Assembly (NCBI GenBank): GCA_002500745.1
Contig: DLST01000020.1
Span: 186,001-250,000 of the forward strand
DNA from: Sphingobacterium sp. UBA7855
GTDB lineage: Bacteria; Bacteroidota; Bacteroidia; Sphingobacteriales; Sphingobacteriaceae
Length of the DNA: 64,000 nt
Direction: 5' to 3'
A program made the translations under genes and the position numbers. Positions 35,504 to 45,466 of this stretch are shown piece after piece; positions within the stretch are counted from its first letter, which is position 1, and each line of letters begins with the position of its first letter. The notes beneath the pieces are model-generated. The model was not told the DNA's origin and searched no databases. It saw only the letters and a program-made list of their open reading frames with translations.

Positions 35504-37518
35504 TCTTTCACATCAAATAATTGTTCAATAATTTGGTCATCAACAAGATGCGCACGGGTAACTAATAATTTAGCATTTCCTTCCATCGCACGGCCTAGCG
35601 CCTGGTTTGCCTCCTTGTTTCTAGCCCAGGCACGTCTAGCAATCCCATTATTCACATCAAAAAATAACATTTTTTCCAATTTAACAACCGCTTCGACTGA
35701 ACCATCTAACAGGAGGCCAAAGCCACCGTTGATTACTTCTCCCCACCCGACCCCACCGCCATTGTGGATAGAAACCCAAGTCGCGCCTCGAAAGCTATCT
35801 CCAATGACGTTATGAATAGCCATATCCGCTGTGTATTGACTTCCATCATAAATATTGCTGGTTTCCCGATAAGGGGAGTCTGTTCCGCTAACGTCGTGGT
35901 GGTCTCTACCCAAAACAATCGGCCCTTCAAATAAACCAGTTTTTACCGCTTCGTTAAAGGCCTTTGCAATAGCAATACGTCCAATGGAATCGGCATATAA
36001 GATGCGCGCCTGAGAACCGACGACGAGTCTATTTTTCTCAGCTTCTTTAATCCATTGTATATTATCTTGCAGCTGCTGCTGAATTTCTAAGGGGGCTTCT
36101 GCTCGAAGATCGTCTAAAACGGTCATGGCGATTTCGTCAGATTTTCTCAGGTCCGAAGCCCTCCCTGAGGTGCAAACCCAACGGAATGGCCCAAAACCGT
36201 AATCAAAGCACATGGGACCAAGAATATCCTGCACATACGACGGATAGCGGAATTGGTCCTTTTTATCATTCCAGACTGCTGCGCCGGCACGGCTACTTTC
36301 CAAAAGAAATGCATTTCCGTAATCGAAGAAATACGTTCCTTTGCACACATGCTTATTGATCGCATCAACATGTCGTACCAAGCTTTCTCGCACACATTGC
36401 TTAAATTTGTCCGGTTCACTCGCCAATAAAACATTTGCTTCATCAAAGGTTAATCCCATGGGATAATATCCCCCGGACCACGGATTATGCAATGATGTCT
36501 GATCAGACCCTACGGTAATGTGGATATTTTCACGATCGAAAGCCTCCCATACTTCAACTATGTTACCGATATAGGCAAAGGATACAATTTCCTTTTGTTC
36601 CACTGCCCGTTTTACCTGTCTAACGAGCTCCTGTATGCTCACTATCAATTGGTCAACCCATCCCTGCTCATGTCGTTTTCTTGCTGCGTCGGGGTTTATT
36701 TCAGCGCATACCGTTATGCATCCCGCAATATTACCCGCTTTAGGCTGGGCTCCACTCATTCCCCCCAGTCCAGAAGTCAAAAAAACCTTGCCTTGTATGG
36801 TATCATCTACCGCCAAATGTTTCCGGAATGCATTCATAACCGTAATAGTCGTTCCATGCACAATACCCTGCGGGCCGATATACATGTACGAGCCGGCTGT
36901 CATCTGTCCATATTGCGTAACGCCCAACGCGTTGAAACGTTCCCAGTCATCCGGTTTCGAATAGTTTGGAATCATCATGCCATTGGTTATCACAACACGA
37001 GGAGCATCTTTTGAAGATGGAAAAAGTCCCATCGGATGACCACTGTAAAGATGTAATGTTTGCTCATCAGTCATTTGCGATAGATATTGCATAGTAAGAC
37101 GATATTGAGCCCAATTTTGAAATACGGCTCCATTCCCACCATAAGTAATCAATTCGTGCGGATGCTGTGCGACCGCAGGATCGAGGTTGTTCTGAATCAT
37201 CAACATAATTGCCGCCGCCTCCTTACTTAAGGCCGGATAATCAGCTATTGGTCGGGCATACATTGTGTATTGTGGTCTAAAACGGTACATATAAATTCGC
37301 CCATAGTCGCGAAGCTCCTGTAAAAATTCAGGCGCTAAAATGGCATGCCAGAGATTAGGGAAATAGCGTAAAGCATTACGTATAGCTAGCATCTCTTCTG
37401 ATTTCGTAAGAATATTCTTTCGTCGGGGAGCGTGGCTGATTGTGTGATCACGCTCTACCGTTGGAGGTAGTGTGGTAGGAATGCCTTCCGCAACCTCTCG
37501 CTTAAATGTATCTTTCAT
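35500..37518 (-). CDS. hutU: Urocanate hydratase (long form)
   Basis: 672 residues from the ATG at 37518 (MKDTFKREVAEG); the frame extends to 37635 into hutI and is not the start. Urocanase signatures: ITYGGNGAVFQNW, GLYPSSK-like GLFPSSKDAPR, NAD-binding GLGGMSGAQPKAGN, and the active-site region FGPFRWVCTSGRASDL. It is about 115 residues longer than Pseudomonas or E. coli-type enzymes (about 556) and close to the eukaryotic length, as in other Bacteroidota. It converts urocanate to imidazolonepropionate with NAD+ as electrophile. Confidence 0.95.
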   Translation of the reverse strand: MKDTFKREVAEGIPTTLPPTVERDHTISHAPRRKNILTKSEEMLAIRNALRYFPNLWHAILAPEFLQELRDYGRIYMYRFRPQYTMYARPIADYPALSKEAAAIMLMIQNNLDPAVAQHPHELITYGGNGAVFQNWAQYRLTMQYLSQMTDEQTLHLYSGHPMGLFPSSKDAPRVVITNGMMIPNYSKPDDWERFNALGVTQYGQMTAGSYMYIGPQGIVHGTTITVMNAFRKHLAVDDTIQGKVFLTSGLGGMSGAQPKAGNIAGCITVCAEINPDAARKRHEQGWVDQLIVSIQELVRQVKRAVEQKEIVSFAYIGNIVEVWEAFDRENIHITVGSDQTSLHNPWSGGYYPMGLTFDEANVLLASEPDKFKQCVRESLVRHVDAINKHVCKGTYFFDYGNAFLLESSRAGAAVWNDKKDQFRYPSYVQDILGPMCFDYGFGPFRWVCTSGRASDLRKSDEIAMTVLDDLRAEAPLEIQQQLQDNIQWIKEAEKNRLVVGSQARILYADSIGRIAIAKAFNEAVKTGLFEGPIVLGRDHHDVSGTDSPYRETSNIYDGSQYTADMAIHNVIGDSFRGATWVSIHNGGGVGWGEVINGGFGLLLDGSVEAVVKLEKMLFFDVNNGIARRAWARNKEANQALGRAMEGNAKLLVTRAHLVDDQIIEQLFDVKE

Positions 37519-37522
37519 GATG

Positions 37523-38773
37523 TTATATTGATAATACTTCCATACCATTTTTCCATACCGCTGTAGGCTGCAAACTTCCTTGGTAATATGTAATATCCTG
37601 ATAATTGTCGGTATTAAATAAACTAAAATCTGCACGCATTCCTTTCGCCAAAATTCCCCTGTCAGACAAGTTCAATGCCTTCGCCGCACGGTAAGTTAAT
37701 GCCGCGAGTAGTTCAGCATTGGTCAACTTTTCTGCTGCTGCCAAAATCGTCGCACTTGTCAATAACTGCCCCATCGGAGCAGACCCCGGATTCCAATCAC
37801 TACCTATGGCTAGGCATGCGCTTGCATCTAACAGTTTTCTAGCGGGTGTAAACCCGCAACCCAATCCGATAGAAGCGGCAGGTAAAGCCACCGCGACAGT
37901 GTCCGACTGTGCGATAAGTTCAATTTCAAAAGCTGTTGATGCTTCAAGATGATCCGCAGATATAGCACCCAGTTCCACCGCAATCTGGCTTCCAGAAGTC
38001 GTAAACTGATCGGCATGAATTGTCAGATCAAAACCCATATTTTTTGCTTTCTGTAAATAAGCGACAATGTCTTCTCCCTGAAAAGCTGCTTTTTCGATAA
38101 ATGCATCTATCCGATTTGATAGCCTTTCGGATTTTAATGCCGGAAACAGAACTTCAGCCAGCATATGGAGATAATCTTTTGCAGACCCATTGAAGTCGCG
38201 CGGAAGCATATGTGCTGCCAAACAAGTTGGGATAAGGTCTGGTTGTATTTGTCGATCTGATTCGCGGATGACACGCAATAATTTAAGTTCTTGTTCAACG
38301 TCAAGTCCATAACCGCTTTTAACTTCGATCGTTGTGATTCCCTGTTTCAATAGTAAATGTGCCCTCCCTATGGTGAGGTCTACCAATTCTCGGGCATCAC
38401 AATCCCTTGTATGGGATACGGTACTCCAGATCCCCCCTCCTGCCGCCGCGATTTCCAAATAGCTTGAACCGGCATTTCGAAGGGCGAAATCATTTGCACG
38501 ACTGCCTGCGAAAGCAATATGTGTATGGCAGTCAATAAAGCCTGGCAAAACGACCTGATCTCCCTCAACATGGATAAGATCCACCTGCTGCCCCCATTGT
38601 TGTTGTAATTGATCAAAAGCTGCCACATCCATTATCGTGTTTCCTGCAATTAAAATTCCCCCCTCATCAATAATAAACAATTGGCTATCGTCAATTGGCC
38701 CCTTTATCGGCATATTTGACAGGGTTAATATTTGCCTAAAAGGCCCAACTAATTTTAACTCCTTTTTCATCAT
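37523..38773 (-). CDS. hutI: Imidazolonepropionase
   Basis: 416 residues from the first of two adjacent ATGs (38773, 38770). Amidohydrolase motifs: DCHTHIAFAGSRANDF (metal His pair), VKSGYG, LTIHADQF, SADHLE and GSDWNPGSAP. It opens the imidazolone ring to give N-formimino-L-glutamate. It lies 4 bases upstream of the hutU ATG and 7 bases after the hutH stop. Confidence 0.95.
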   Translation of the reverse strand: MMKKELKLVGPFRQILTLSNMPIKGPIDDSQLFIIDEGGILIAGNTIMDVAAFDQLQQQWGQQVDLIHVEGDQVVLPGFIDCHTHIAFAGSRANDFALRNAGSSYLEIAAAGGGIWSTVSHTRDCDARELVDLTIGRAHLLLKQGITTIEVKSGYGLDVEQELKLLRVIRESDRQIQPDLIPTCLAAHMLPRDFNGSAKDYLHMLAEVLFPALKSERLSNRIDAFIEKAAFQGEDIVAYLQKAKNMGFDLTIHADQFTTSGSQIAVELGAISADHLEASTAFEIELIAQSDTVAVALPAASIGLGCGFTPARKLLDASACLAIGSDWNPGSAPMGQLLTSATILAAAEKLTNAELLAALTYRAAKALNLSDRGILAKGMRADFSLFNTDNYQDITYYQGSLQPTAVWKNGMEVLSI

Positions 38774-38780
38774 TCTTAGT

Positions 38781-40340
38781 TTAAAATAACTCAAATTGCT
38801 GTTTCAGTTCTGCAGCAATATCTCCAGCAGCATATTGAGCATGCAATGCAATAAGGTCTCCTGATTTTACCAATTTTAACGCTTCGGTCAGCAGCTCTTC
38901 CATTGGCTGGTCCGATTCAATATGTGGTATGGACTGACGGATGCTCTCATGGATAGCTTCCAGTGCAGCAGTTGATGTTAACGGTTGATGATAATCTTTG
39001 GCTTGGGCGGCACACAACAGTTCAATGCTTAATATTTTGTCAACATTGTCAATCACCTGCAAAAGTTTTCGTCCGGAGACAGATCCCATACTCACATGGT
39101 CTTCTTGACCTAAAGAAGTTGGAATGCTATCGGCACTCGCCGGAAAACAGAGTCCTTTATTCTCACTTGCGAGGGCGGCCGTGCTATATTGAAGGATCAT
39201 AAATCCTGAATTAAGTCCAGTTGATTTCATCAACAATTTGGGTACAGCGTTGGTTTGGCCTTCTAAAGACAAATAGACCCTCCGATCGGAAATATTCCCA
39301 ATTTCAGACGCTGCCAGTGTGGCATAGTCCAAAGGTAATGCAATGGATTGCCCATGAAAGCTACCACCGCTAATCGTAAGTTCATCATTAATAATCACAG
39401 GGTTATCAGTCACTGCATTTATTTCAATTTCGATGGTGTCCTTTAAATGAAACCAAGCGCTGCGTGATGCGCCATGGACTTGAGGAATACAACGCAAAGA
39501 ATAAGGATCCTGCACACGGGAACAGTGTTTGTGACTTTCCAAAATAGCTGATCCATGAAGCATATGGAAGATGCTTGCAGCAACATAACGATTTCCCTTA
39601 TGTGGTCGTAATTCATGTAGCTCCGAAAAGAAGGGTTTTATAGAGCCATTTAACCCTTCAATCATTAAGGAGGCAATAATATCGGCATTTTGAAGCATGC
39701 GATATAGTTCAATGACGCCCATAACGCCATGCGCTGCCATAAATTGAGTCCCATTGATCAGCGCCAGCCCTTCTTTTGCGCCTAATTGAATCGGAGCCAT
39801 ACCGTATTTTTCCAAAATGGCGGCTGTATGCACAACATTCCCTTTCACCCTGACTTTTCCTAAACCAATTAATGGTAAAAATAAATGAGACAAAGGGGCT
39901 AAATCACCTGACGCTCCCACAGATCCTTGTTTTGGCACAATAGGAATGATATCGTTCTCAACATGCCAAATCATCCGCTCAATTGTATTGTATTGAACAC
40001 CCGAAAATCCTTTAGAAAGCGCGTGAATTTTAAGAATAAGCATCAACTTAGCTAAATCATCGCTTATAGGTTCACCCACACCGACCGCATGGCTTTTAAG
40101 AATATTTTCCTGTAATAATTGCGTTTGACCGGCATCGATGTGTGTGGTACAGAGCGGACCGAAACCCGTGTTGATCCCATAGACGACCTCGCCGCGCCCA
40201 ACTATTTTACTGACATAACTGGCGCTTTGATCGATCTTTTCCCTGACGTCCGACGATATCACTCCCCGAACCAATCCTTTCGCTATTGCTAAGGCGGTGG
40301 AACAAGTCAAATGCCCACTGCCATATAAAAATTTATCCAT
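38781..40340 (-). CDS. hutH: Histidine ammonia-lyase
   Basis: 519 residues from the ATG at 40340 (MDKFLYGSGHLT), preceded by a GGGAG site; the longer TTG start at 40359-40361 is unlikely. The MIO-forming Ala143-Ser144-Gly145 lies in GSVGASGDLAPLSH. Also seen are YGINTGFGPL with the catalytic Tyr region, and ALPLDYATLAASEIGNISDRR. It deaminates histidine to urocanate and is the first gene of the hut operon. Confidence 0.96.
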   Translation of the reverse strand: MDKFLYGSGHLTCSTALAIAKGLVRGVISSDVREKIDQSASYVSKIVGRGEVVYGINTGFGPLCTTHIDAGQTQLLQENILKSHAVGVGEPISDDLAKLMLILKIHALSKGFSGVQYNTIERMIWHVENDIIPIVPKQGSVGASGDLAPLSHLFLPLIGLGKVRVKGNVVHTAAILEKYGMAPIQLGAKEGLALINGTQFMAAHGVMGVIELYRMLQNADIIASLMIEGLNGSIKPFFSELHELRPHKGNRYVAASIFHMLHGSAILESHKHCSRVQDPYSLRCIPQVHGASRSAWFHLKDTIEIEINAVTDNPVIINDELTISGGSFHGQSIALPLDYATLAASEIGNISDRRVYLSLEGQTNAVPKLLMKSTGLNSGFMILQYSTAALASENKGLCFPASADSIPTSLGQEDHVSMGSVSGRKLLQVIDNVDKILSIELLCAAQAKDYHQPLTSTAALEAIHESIRQSIPHIESDQPMEELLTEALKLVKSGDLIALHAQYAAGDIAAELKQQFELF

Positions 40341-40373
40341 CTCCCAATCTGCTTTACTCAAAAGTACTTGCTA

Positions 40374-40392
40374 TATTTGATAAGCAGAAATA
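40374..40392. promoter_or_regulatory. Possible LysR operator between hutH and the LysR gene
   Basis: TATTT at 40374-40378 and AAATA at 40388-40392 form an inverted repeat with the T-N11-A core typical of LysR-type sites, in the 77-bp divergent spacer. Confidence 0.35.
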
Positions 40393-40417
40393 CCATTTTC
40401 ATCATCAATTGATAACC

Positions 40418-41317
40418 ATGAATTATCAAATAGAGTTTAGACACTTATTATATTTCAAAGTATTGGCCGAAGAATTACATTTCCGGAGGGCGGCGGAAAA
40501 ATTATTTATTGCACAACCGGGCTTGAGCAGGCAAATTAAGCAGTTGGAGGAATGTTATGGGGTATTACTTTTTGAACGTACTAAGCGGAATGTCGTGTTA
40601 ACAGAGGCCGGAATGTATCTCTTTAAAGAGGCACAGGAGTTATTTAGACATTTAACACAAATAGAAACTCAACTTCAGAGCTATGCAAATGGAAAAATAA
40701 GTACCTTAAAGCTCGGTTTTATCGGATCAGCTGTTCAGACTATTTTGCCTGAATTACTGATAAAACTAAAAAAACAGCAGCCCGACATTGAGTTATCCCT
40801 TCACGAATTGGCAAACGAAACGCAGCTGGATCTGCTGGAAAAAAAAGAATTGGACTTGGGATTCGTCCGTCTCTCCGAAGCCCCGCTTGGACTGAGTAGC
40901 CAGCCGATATATACGGAGCATTTCAGTCTTGTATTACCCAATAACCATCCGCTTTTGACGTCTCAACATCCAAGTCTGGATCACTTGAAAGACGAATCAT
41001 TTATCTTGTTTTCCAAAAACTATAGTTACTCCTATTACGATCTGGTCATGAGTATTTTCAATGATCATAAGTTTATTCCCAAAGTAACGCTTCGTACAGT
41101 CAATGCATTGACCATATTTAATATGGTGGCTCAGGGGCTCGGTGTTGCAATTGTTCCGTCTTCCTTAAAAAATGGATACCATGTTGATGTTTCGTTTTTG
41201 GAACTGGATGATCTACCACAGCGAACAACACTTTCATTAGTTTGGAACGCCCAAAATCGTAATCCTGGAATTCCTTTAGTCCTCCAGCTTATGAATTTAC
41301 GAGTCAACAATGCATAA
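40418..41317 (+). CDS. LysR-type transcriptional regulator
   Basis: 299 residues from the ATG at 40418; the frame runs upstream into hutH antisense without support. Winged helix at residues 5-65 (FRHLLYFKVLAEELHFRRAAEKL, then LSRQIKQLEE and LLFERTKRNVVLTEAG), then a substrate-binding domain ending near 290. Divergent placement next to hutH makes it a candidate hut regulator responding to histidine or urocanate. It could instead control the ABM gene downstream. Confidence 0.9.
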   Translation: MNYQIEFRHLLYFKVLAEELHFRRAAEKLFIAQPGLSRQIKQLEECYGVLLFERTKRNVVLTEAGMYLFKEAQELFRHLTQIETQLQSYANGKISTLKLGFIGSAVQTILPELLIKLKKQQPDIELSLHELANETQLDLLEKKELDLGFVRLSEAPLGLSSQPIYTEHFSLVLPNNHPLLTSQHPSLDHLKDESFILFSKNYSYSYYDLVMSIFNDHKFIPKVTLRTVNALTIFNMVAQGLGVAIVPSSLKNGYHVDVSFLELDDLPQRTTLSLVWNAQNRNPGIPLVLQLMNLRVNNA

Positions 41318-41462
41318 ATACATCTGATACATTGGTAAGACCTAAATCCTTTTTAAATTGCATATAGAATAAATTTCCTGGATAAGATTGTCACTGTATT
41401 GCATATAAAAAACAAATTCTCTAAGTTTGATATATTACTAAACTTACATACAAAACGAAATT

Positions 41463-41753
41463 ATGATTTTAGAAGTAGCTGTATTACAAATTATTAAAGG
41501 GCAACAATCCAATTTTGAGAGAGATTATAAAACTGCTTGCCAGTATATCAGTGCAAGTAAAGGTTATATCACGCATTCTCTACGTAAATGCATCGAAAAG
41601 GATAATCAGTACATCCTGTTGGTGGAATGGGAAACTTTAGAGGACCATACCATCGGTTTCAGGGAGTCTGCATTATTTAAGGAATGGGAGAAACTTTTAC
41701 ATCACTACTACGATCCATTTCCAACAGTCGAACATTACGAAGTATTAAAATAG
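41463..41753 (+). CDS. ABM-domain monooxygenase-like protein
   Basis: 96 residues, one antibiotic-biosynthesis-monooxygenase (dimeric alpha+beta barrel) domain: MILEVAVLQIIKGQQSNFE, then ISASKGYITHSLRKC, ILLVEWETLEDH and FPTVEHYE. Members are cofactor-free monooxygenases or isomerases such as YgiN and LsrG. The neighbour luxS makes an AI-2-processing role thinkable, but the LysR gene upstream is an equally good hint to stress or quinone chemistry. Function undetermined. Confidence 0.75.
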   Translation: MILEVAVLQIIKGQQSNFERDYKTACQYISASKGYITHSLRKCIEKDNQYILLVEWETLEDHTIGFRESALFKEWEKLLHHYYDPFPTVEHYEVLK

Positions 41754-41759
41754 TCGTTC

Positions 41760-41793
41760 TTTAGCCCTATTCTATAATAATCTAGTATCTTTG
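41760..41793 (+). promoter_or_regulatory. Promoter candidate for luxS
   Basis: TATCTTTG (41786-41793) is an exact TAnnTTTG -7 box. A TTTA (41760-41763) lies 22 bases upstream as a weak -33 element. The ATG follows 70 bases later. Confidence 0.5.
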
Positions 41794-41863
41794 TAGAAAT
41801 TTTTAACATTTAACTTTTAACCCCCTATAAGGCCACAAGCTTTGTAGCACTGAACAGATTAAG

Positions 41864-42370
41864 ATGTACACAAAAGAAAAAGCAAAAGTAAATAGTTTTA
41901 CGGTAGATCATACCAAATTGAAACAAGGGATCTACGCGAAAGCTTCTACGACCAATAACAGCAATGTCGAAAACTATACAACTTACGACATTCGAATGAT
42001 TAGGCCGAATTCACCTGAGCGTATGTTGTCTCCTGAAGTGATGCACACACTGGAGCACTGCTTTGCAACGGAAATTAGAACGATTTTAGGTGATGAAGTC
42101 ATTTATGTGGGCCCGATGGGATGCTGCACAGGATTTTATGTTGTATTGGCCGGAACAGAGCGAACTCCTCAAAACGTAGCGGAGTTGATGAACGAGGTTC
42201 TTGAAATAATTCTTACAGCTGGATATGAAGTTCCTTTCCAAAATCCTATTAGTTGTGGAAATTATACTTTCATGGATTTTGATTCCTCAAAACAAGCTTG
42301 TGTTAACTTTTTAAATTTAATCACTGCTGGAAAATTGGAATTTGAATACCCATATATTGAAGAAAATTAA
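41864..42370 (+). CDS. luxS: S-ribosylhomocysteine lyase
   Basis: 168 residues. Metal ligands His61 and His65 (HTLEH) and Cys131 (PISCGNY), with the catalytic Cys87 in MGCCTGFY. It splits S-ribosylhomocysteine into homocysteine and DPD, the AI-2 precursor, in the activated methyl cycle. The following nucleosidase gene begins at the very next base and supplies the substrate. Confidence 0.96.
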   Translation: MYTKEKAKVNSFTVDHTKLKQGIYAKASTTNNSNVENYTTYDIRMIRPNSPERMLSPEVMHTLEHCFATEIRTILGDEVIYVGPMGCCTGFYVVLAGTERTPQNVAELMNEVLEIILTAGYEVPFQNPISCGNYTFMDFDSSKQACVNFLNLITAGKLEFEYPYIEEN

Positions 42371-43009
42371 ATGATCCTGAATAAAGATATTGAAACAATA
42401 ATCTTGGTAGCAAATAAGAACGAACTATCTTTTCCTTCGCCAAGTAAATCCACTTACATCTATGAAATTGGTGTTGGCAAAGTAAATGCGCTCTTGTCTG
42501 CCGCCAGACTTTACGAAGACATTAAAACACTGGAAATTAATCCAATTGTTCTCAATGTAGGTACAGTAGGCTGTACACGGTATCCGATTGGTCACGTTCT
42601 TTATCCTTCCTATTATGCACAAGGAGACGCTTATACGGATGGATTTTTTCTAGAGAACACATTATTTTTTAAGGGGCAGGGAGTATTGGAATCAATATCG
42701 GTTGATGAATTTAATTACGAAGATGCACTTTTGACATCAGATCGTTTTATCCATGTAAATTCATCTTTTTATCAAGATATTAAACATTTAAACCCTATGG
42801 CTTTTGACATGGAATCTTATGCGCTAGCAAATTTCTGTTTCCAAAAGAATCTTGCCTTTCATAGTATTAAAATCGTTTCAGACAACTGTGATGGCACAGT
42901 GAAAGATTGGGAAAGTATTTTAGGAGAAATTTCAGGTAGACTAGGTAACATACTCCAACAATTCATGAAAAATCTGGACGCAGAAAAAGCTCCAGCCAGC
43001 CTATCGTAA
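42371..43009 (+). CDS. MTA/SAH nucleosidase-like phosphorylase-fold protein
   Basis: 212 residues. PNP/UDP-family fold: EIGVGKVNALLSAARL near the N-terminus, NVGTVGCTRYPIG (phosphate/ribose loop region), DMESYALANFC (family DMEG-type motif with the catalytic Glu) and IKIVSDNCDG with the catalytic Asp. Very divergent from E. coli Pfs, but the immediate junction with luxS strongly supports S-adenosylhomocysteine or 5'-methylthioadenosine nucleosidase activity. Confidence 0.85.
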   Translation: MILNKDIETIILVANKNELSFPSPSKSTYIYEIGVGKVNALLSAARLYEDIKTLEINPIVLNVGTVGCTRYPIGHVLYPSYYAQGDAYTDGFFLENTLFFKGQGVLESISVDEFNYEDALLTSDRFIHVNSSFYQDIKHLNPMAFDMESYALANFCFQKNLAFHSIKIVSDNCDGTVKDWESILGEISGRLGNILQQFMKNLDAEKAPASLS

Positions 43010-43030
43010 TCCAATTGAAAATACCCTGTT

Positions 43031-43059
43031 AAGGCCTGTAAAAACTACAGGCCTTTTTT
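43031..43059 (+). terminator. Rho-independent terminator after luxS-nucleosidase
   Basis: AAGGCCTGTA pairs with TACAGGCCTT around AAAAC, then a T run. Confidence 0.9.
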
Positions 43060-43282
43060 CTGCTATTTCTTTACTTACTATTCTGAATATAAATGCACCA
43101 AAGATTGTTCGTCAGATATTAAAATAAGCCAAAATATGCTTCGCCTTCGTTCCAATTGACCCTGGTAATTTGAATTTATCCAAACTATTTTCCGCCAAGG
43201 TTGTTAAAACAATGGATTAAATACCCACCGTTATATTCGATATAACTCTTCTACACGACAAATAAATCGATCTAATATTCTT

Positions 43283-45466
43283 ATGAAAAAAAAGAAGAAA
43301 ATAATAATTTCAAATAGACTGCCGATACAAATAGAACGAAAAAAAGAAAAATTAATCATCAAACCCAGTGCAGGAGGACTGGCAACTGGTTTAAATTCAG
43401 CCTTTGAAACAGATGCGATCTTATGGGTTGGATGGCCGGGAATTGTGCCTAAAGATGAAGAGGAACAGGAAAAAATTATTGAGCTTCTAAAACCGATGAA
43501 TTTACTTCCTGTCTTCTTATCGAAAGACGAAATTCGCAATTTCTATGAAGGATATTCCAATGAGGTGCTTTGGCCTATCTGTCACTATCAACCGAGCTAC
43601 ATCCATTTTGATCCCGAATATTGGTCTACCTATGTCGCAGTGAATAAAAAGTTTTGTGAAGCGGCTCTTTCTATCGATCAGCTGTCCGATTTCATCTGGG
43701 TTCAGGACTATCAGCTTATGCTACTCCCACAGTTGCTACGCTCAGAAAATCAAGAACTCAACGTCGGTTATTTTCATCATATTCCCTTCCCCTCTGAGGA
43801 ATTGTTTATGAACATCCCACAGCGAAAAGAATTAGTTGAAGGCTTGCTCGGAGCAGATCTTATCGGATTTCATACCTTTGCTGATAGCCAAAACTTTCTA
43901 AATGCCTGCAAAAAAATTCTCCACGTTTCTTCGGGACATAATCAGTTAAAATATAAAGACCGACACATTTTTATAGAGTCTTTTCCCATGGGTATCGACT
44001 TTCAAAAGTTTGTTGAAGTCAGTACTGAACCTAAAGTTCAGGCTGTAGCTACCCAATTTAGAAGTCACTTTCCTGATCAAAAAATAATAATCTCAGTCGA
44101 CAGGCTCGATTATAGTAAAGGTATTTTAGAAAGACTGCGTGCTTACCTGACCTTCCTCCAAAAATACCCTGAATGGCACGCCAAGGTTGTTTTATATATG
44201 CTGATCGTACCATCTAGAGATAAGGTATCGCAATACAAAAAGTTGAAAGATGAGATTAATCGAACAGTAAGTGAAATCAATTCCATTTATGGAAACCTTA
44301 GTTGGACACCAGTATTATATTTCTACAAATCGCTTCCATTCGAAGAGCTGGTTGCATTATATGTTGCATCAGATATTTGTATGATTACTTCCACTCGGGA
44401 TGGAATGAATTTGGTCAGTAAAGAATACATCGCCAGTAAAACATTATCGAAAGGTGTATTGATATTAAGCGAATTTGCAGGTGCTTCCAAAGAACTCGTT
44501 GATGGATTGATAATCAATCCATTTAATCGTATGGAAACTGCAGATAGTATTTATATGGCGCTAACAATGGCTCCTGAAGAGATTCAGGAACGGGCAGACT
44601 CCAATATGCAAATTATCAAGAAGTTTAATGTGCAGCATTGGGTCCAGCTCTTTACTAATCGCTTAGCTGAAACTAAGGCTATACAGCGTGACGAATGGGC
44701 CAGAAGAATTTCGGACAAGGTATTTAACAGTATTTCTGAGCGCTATAGCAAAAGTAGCAATAGACTTTTCTTTCTGGATTATGACGGCACACTGGTCAAA
44801 TTTCAGAATCATGCACAAAAGGCAACGCCCACAACGCTACTCTATAACCTTTTGGATAACATTATTTCAGATCCCCTGAATACGTTAGTTATCATAAGCG
44901 GCCGTTCTCAGGAGAGTTTATCTTCTTGGTTTGATGGCCGGTCCTATTATCTCGTTGCGGAACATGGCATTTGGTCTAATTTCCCCAATTTCAGCTGGTC
45001 ATATAAAAAAGGATTAGCGCTTCATTGGATGCCCGAAGTAAAAAAGCTGATGGAAAAATTAGCCGATCAAACCCCAGGTGCCTTCGTGGAAGTTAAGCCA
45101 TATTCATTAGCATGGCATTATCGCAAAGTCGAACTCGGATTGGGAGAACTAAAGGCAACTGAACTTAAAGAGGTATTGAATCCAATGTTGAACGAATATG
45201 GATTACAGTTGTTGGATGGAAATGCTGTGATTGAGGTTAAAAATACAGAAGTTAACAAAGGTAAGGCTGCATTGGAAATCGCCGGCCATATAAAGCCCGA
45301 TTTTATGTTGGCAATTGGTGATGATATTACCGATGAGGATTTATTCCGTTACCTACCTCAGTCGACCATAAGTATCAAAGTAGGCAGTAACAAATCTGCA
45401 GCAAAATATTATTTAGATGAACAAGAAGATGTTCTTCAATTTTTAGATCAACTTATTATAAAATAA
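43283..45466 (+). CDS. Bifunctional trehalose-6-phosphate synthase/phosphatase
   Basis: 727 residues. Residues 1-465 are a GT20 synthase (IISNRLPI, SAGGLATGL, WVQDYQLMLLPQLLR, VDRLDYSKGILERL, RDGMNLVSKEY). Residues from about 490 are a HAD-type trehalose phosphatase (FFLDYDGTLV with the nucleophile Asp, VIISGRS, AEHGIW, AIGDDITDEDLF). The fusion makes trehalose from UDP- or ADP-glucose and glucose 6-phosphate in one protein. Its stop overlaps the ATG of the GH15 gene by one base (TAATG), so the two are coupled. Confidence 0.95.
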   Translation: MKKKKKIIISNRLPIQIERKKEKLIIKPSAGGLATGLNSAFETDAILWVGWPGIVPKDEEEQEKIIELLKPMNLLPVFLSKDEIRNFYEGYSNEVLWPICHYQPSYIHFDPEYWSTYVAVNKKFCEAALSIDQLSDFIWVQDYQLMLLPQLLRSENQELNVGYFHHIPFPSEELFMNIPQRKELVEGLLGADLIGFHTFADSQNFLNACKKILHVSSGHNQLKYKDRHIFIESFPMGIDFQKFVEVSTEPKVQAVATQFRSHFPDQKIIISVDRLDYSKGILERLRAYLTFLQKYPEWHAKVVLYMLIVPSRDKVSQYKKLKDEINRTVSEINSIYGNLSWTPVLYFYKSLPFEELVALYVASDICMITSTRDGMNLVSKEYIASKTLSKGVLILSEFAGASKELVDGLIINPFNRMETADSIYMALTMAPEEIQERADSNMQIIKKFNVQHWVQLFTNRLAETKAIQRDEWARRISDKVFNSISERYSKSSNRLFFLDYDGTLVKFQNHAQKATPTTLLYNLLDNIISDPLNTLVIISGRSQESLSSWFDGRSYYLVAEHGIWSNFPNFSWSYKKGLALHWMPEVKKLMEKLADQTPGAFVEVKPYSLAWHYRKVELGLGELKATELKEVLNPMLNEYGLQLLDGNAVIEVKNTEVNKGKAALEIAGHIKPDFMLAIGDDITDEDLFRYLPQSTISIKVGSNKSAAKYYLDEQEDVLQFLDQLIIK

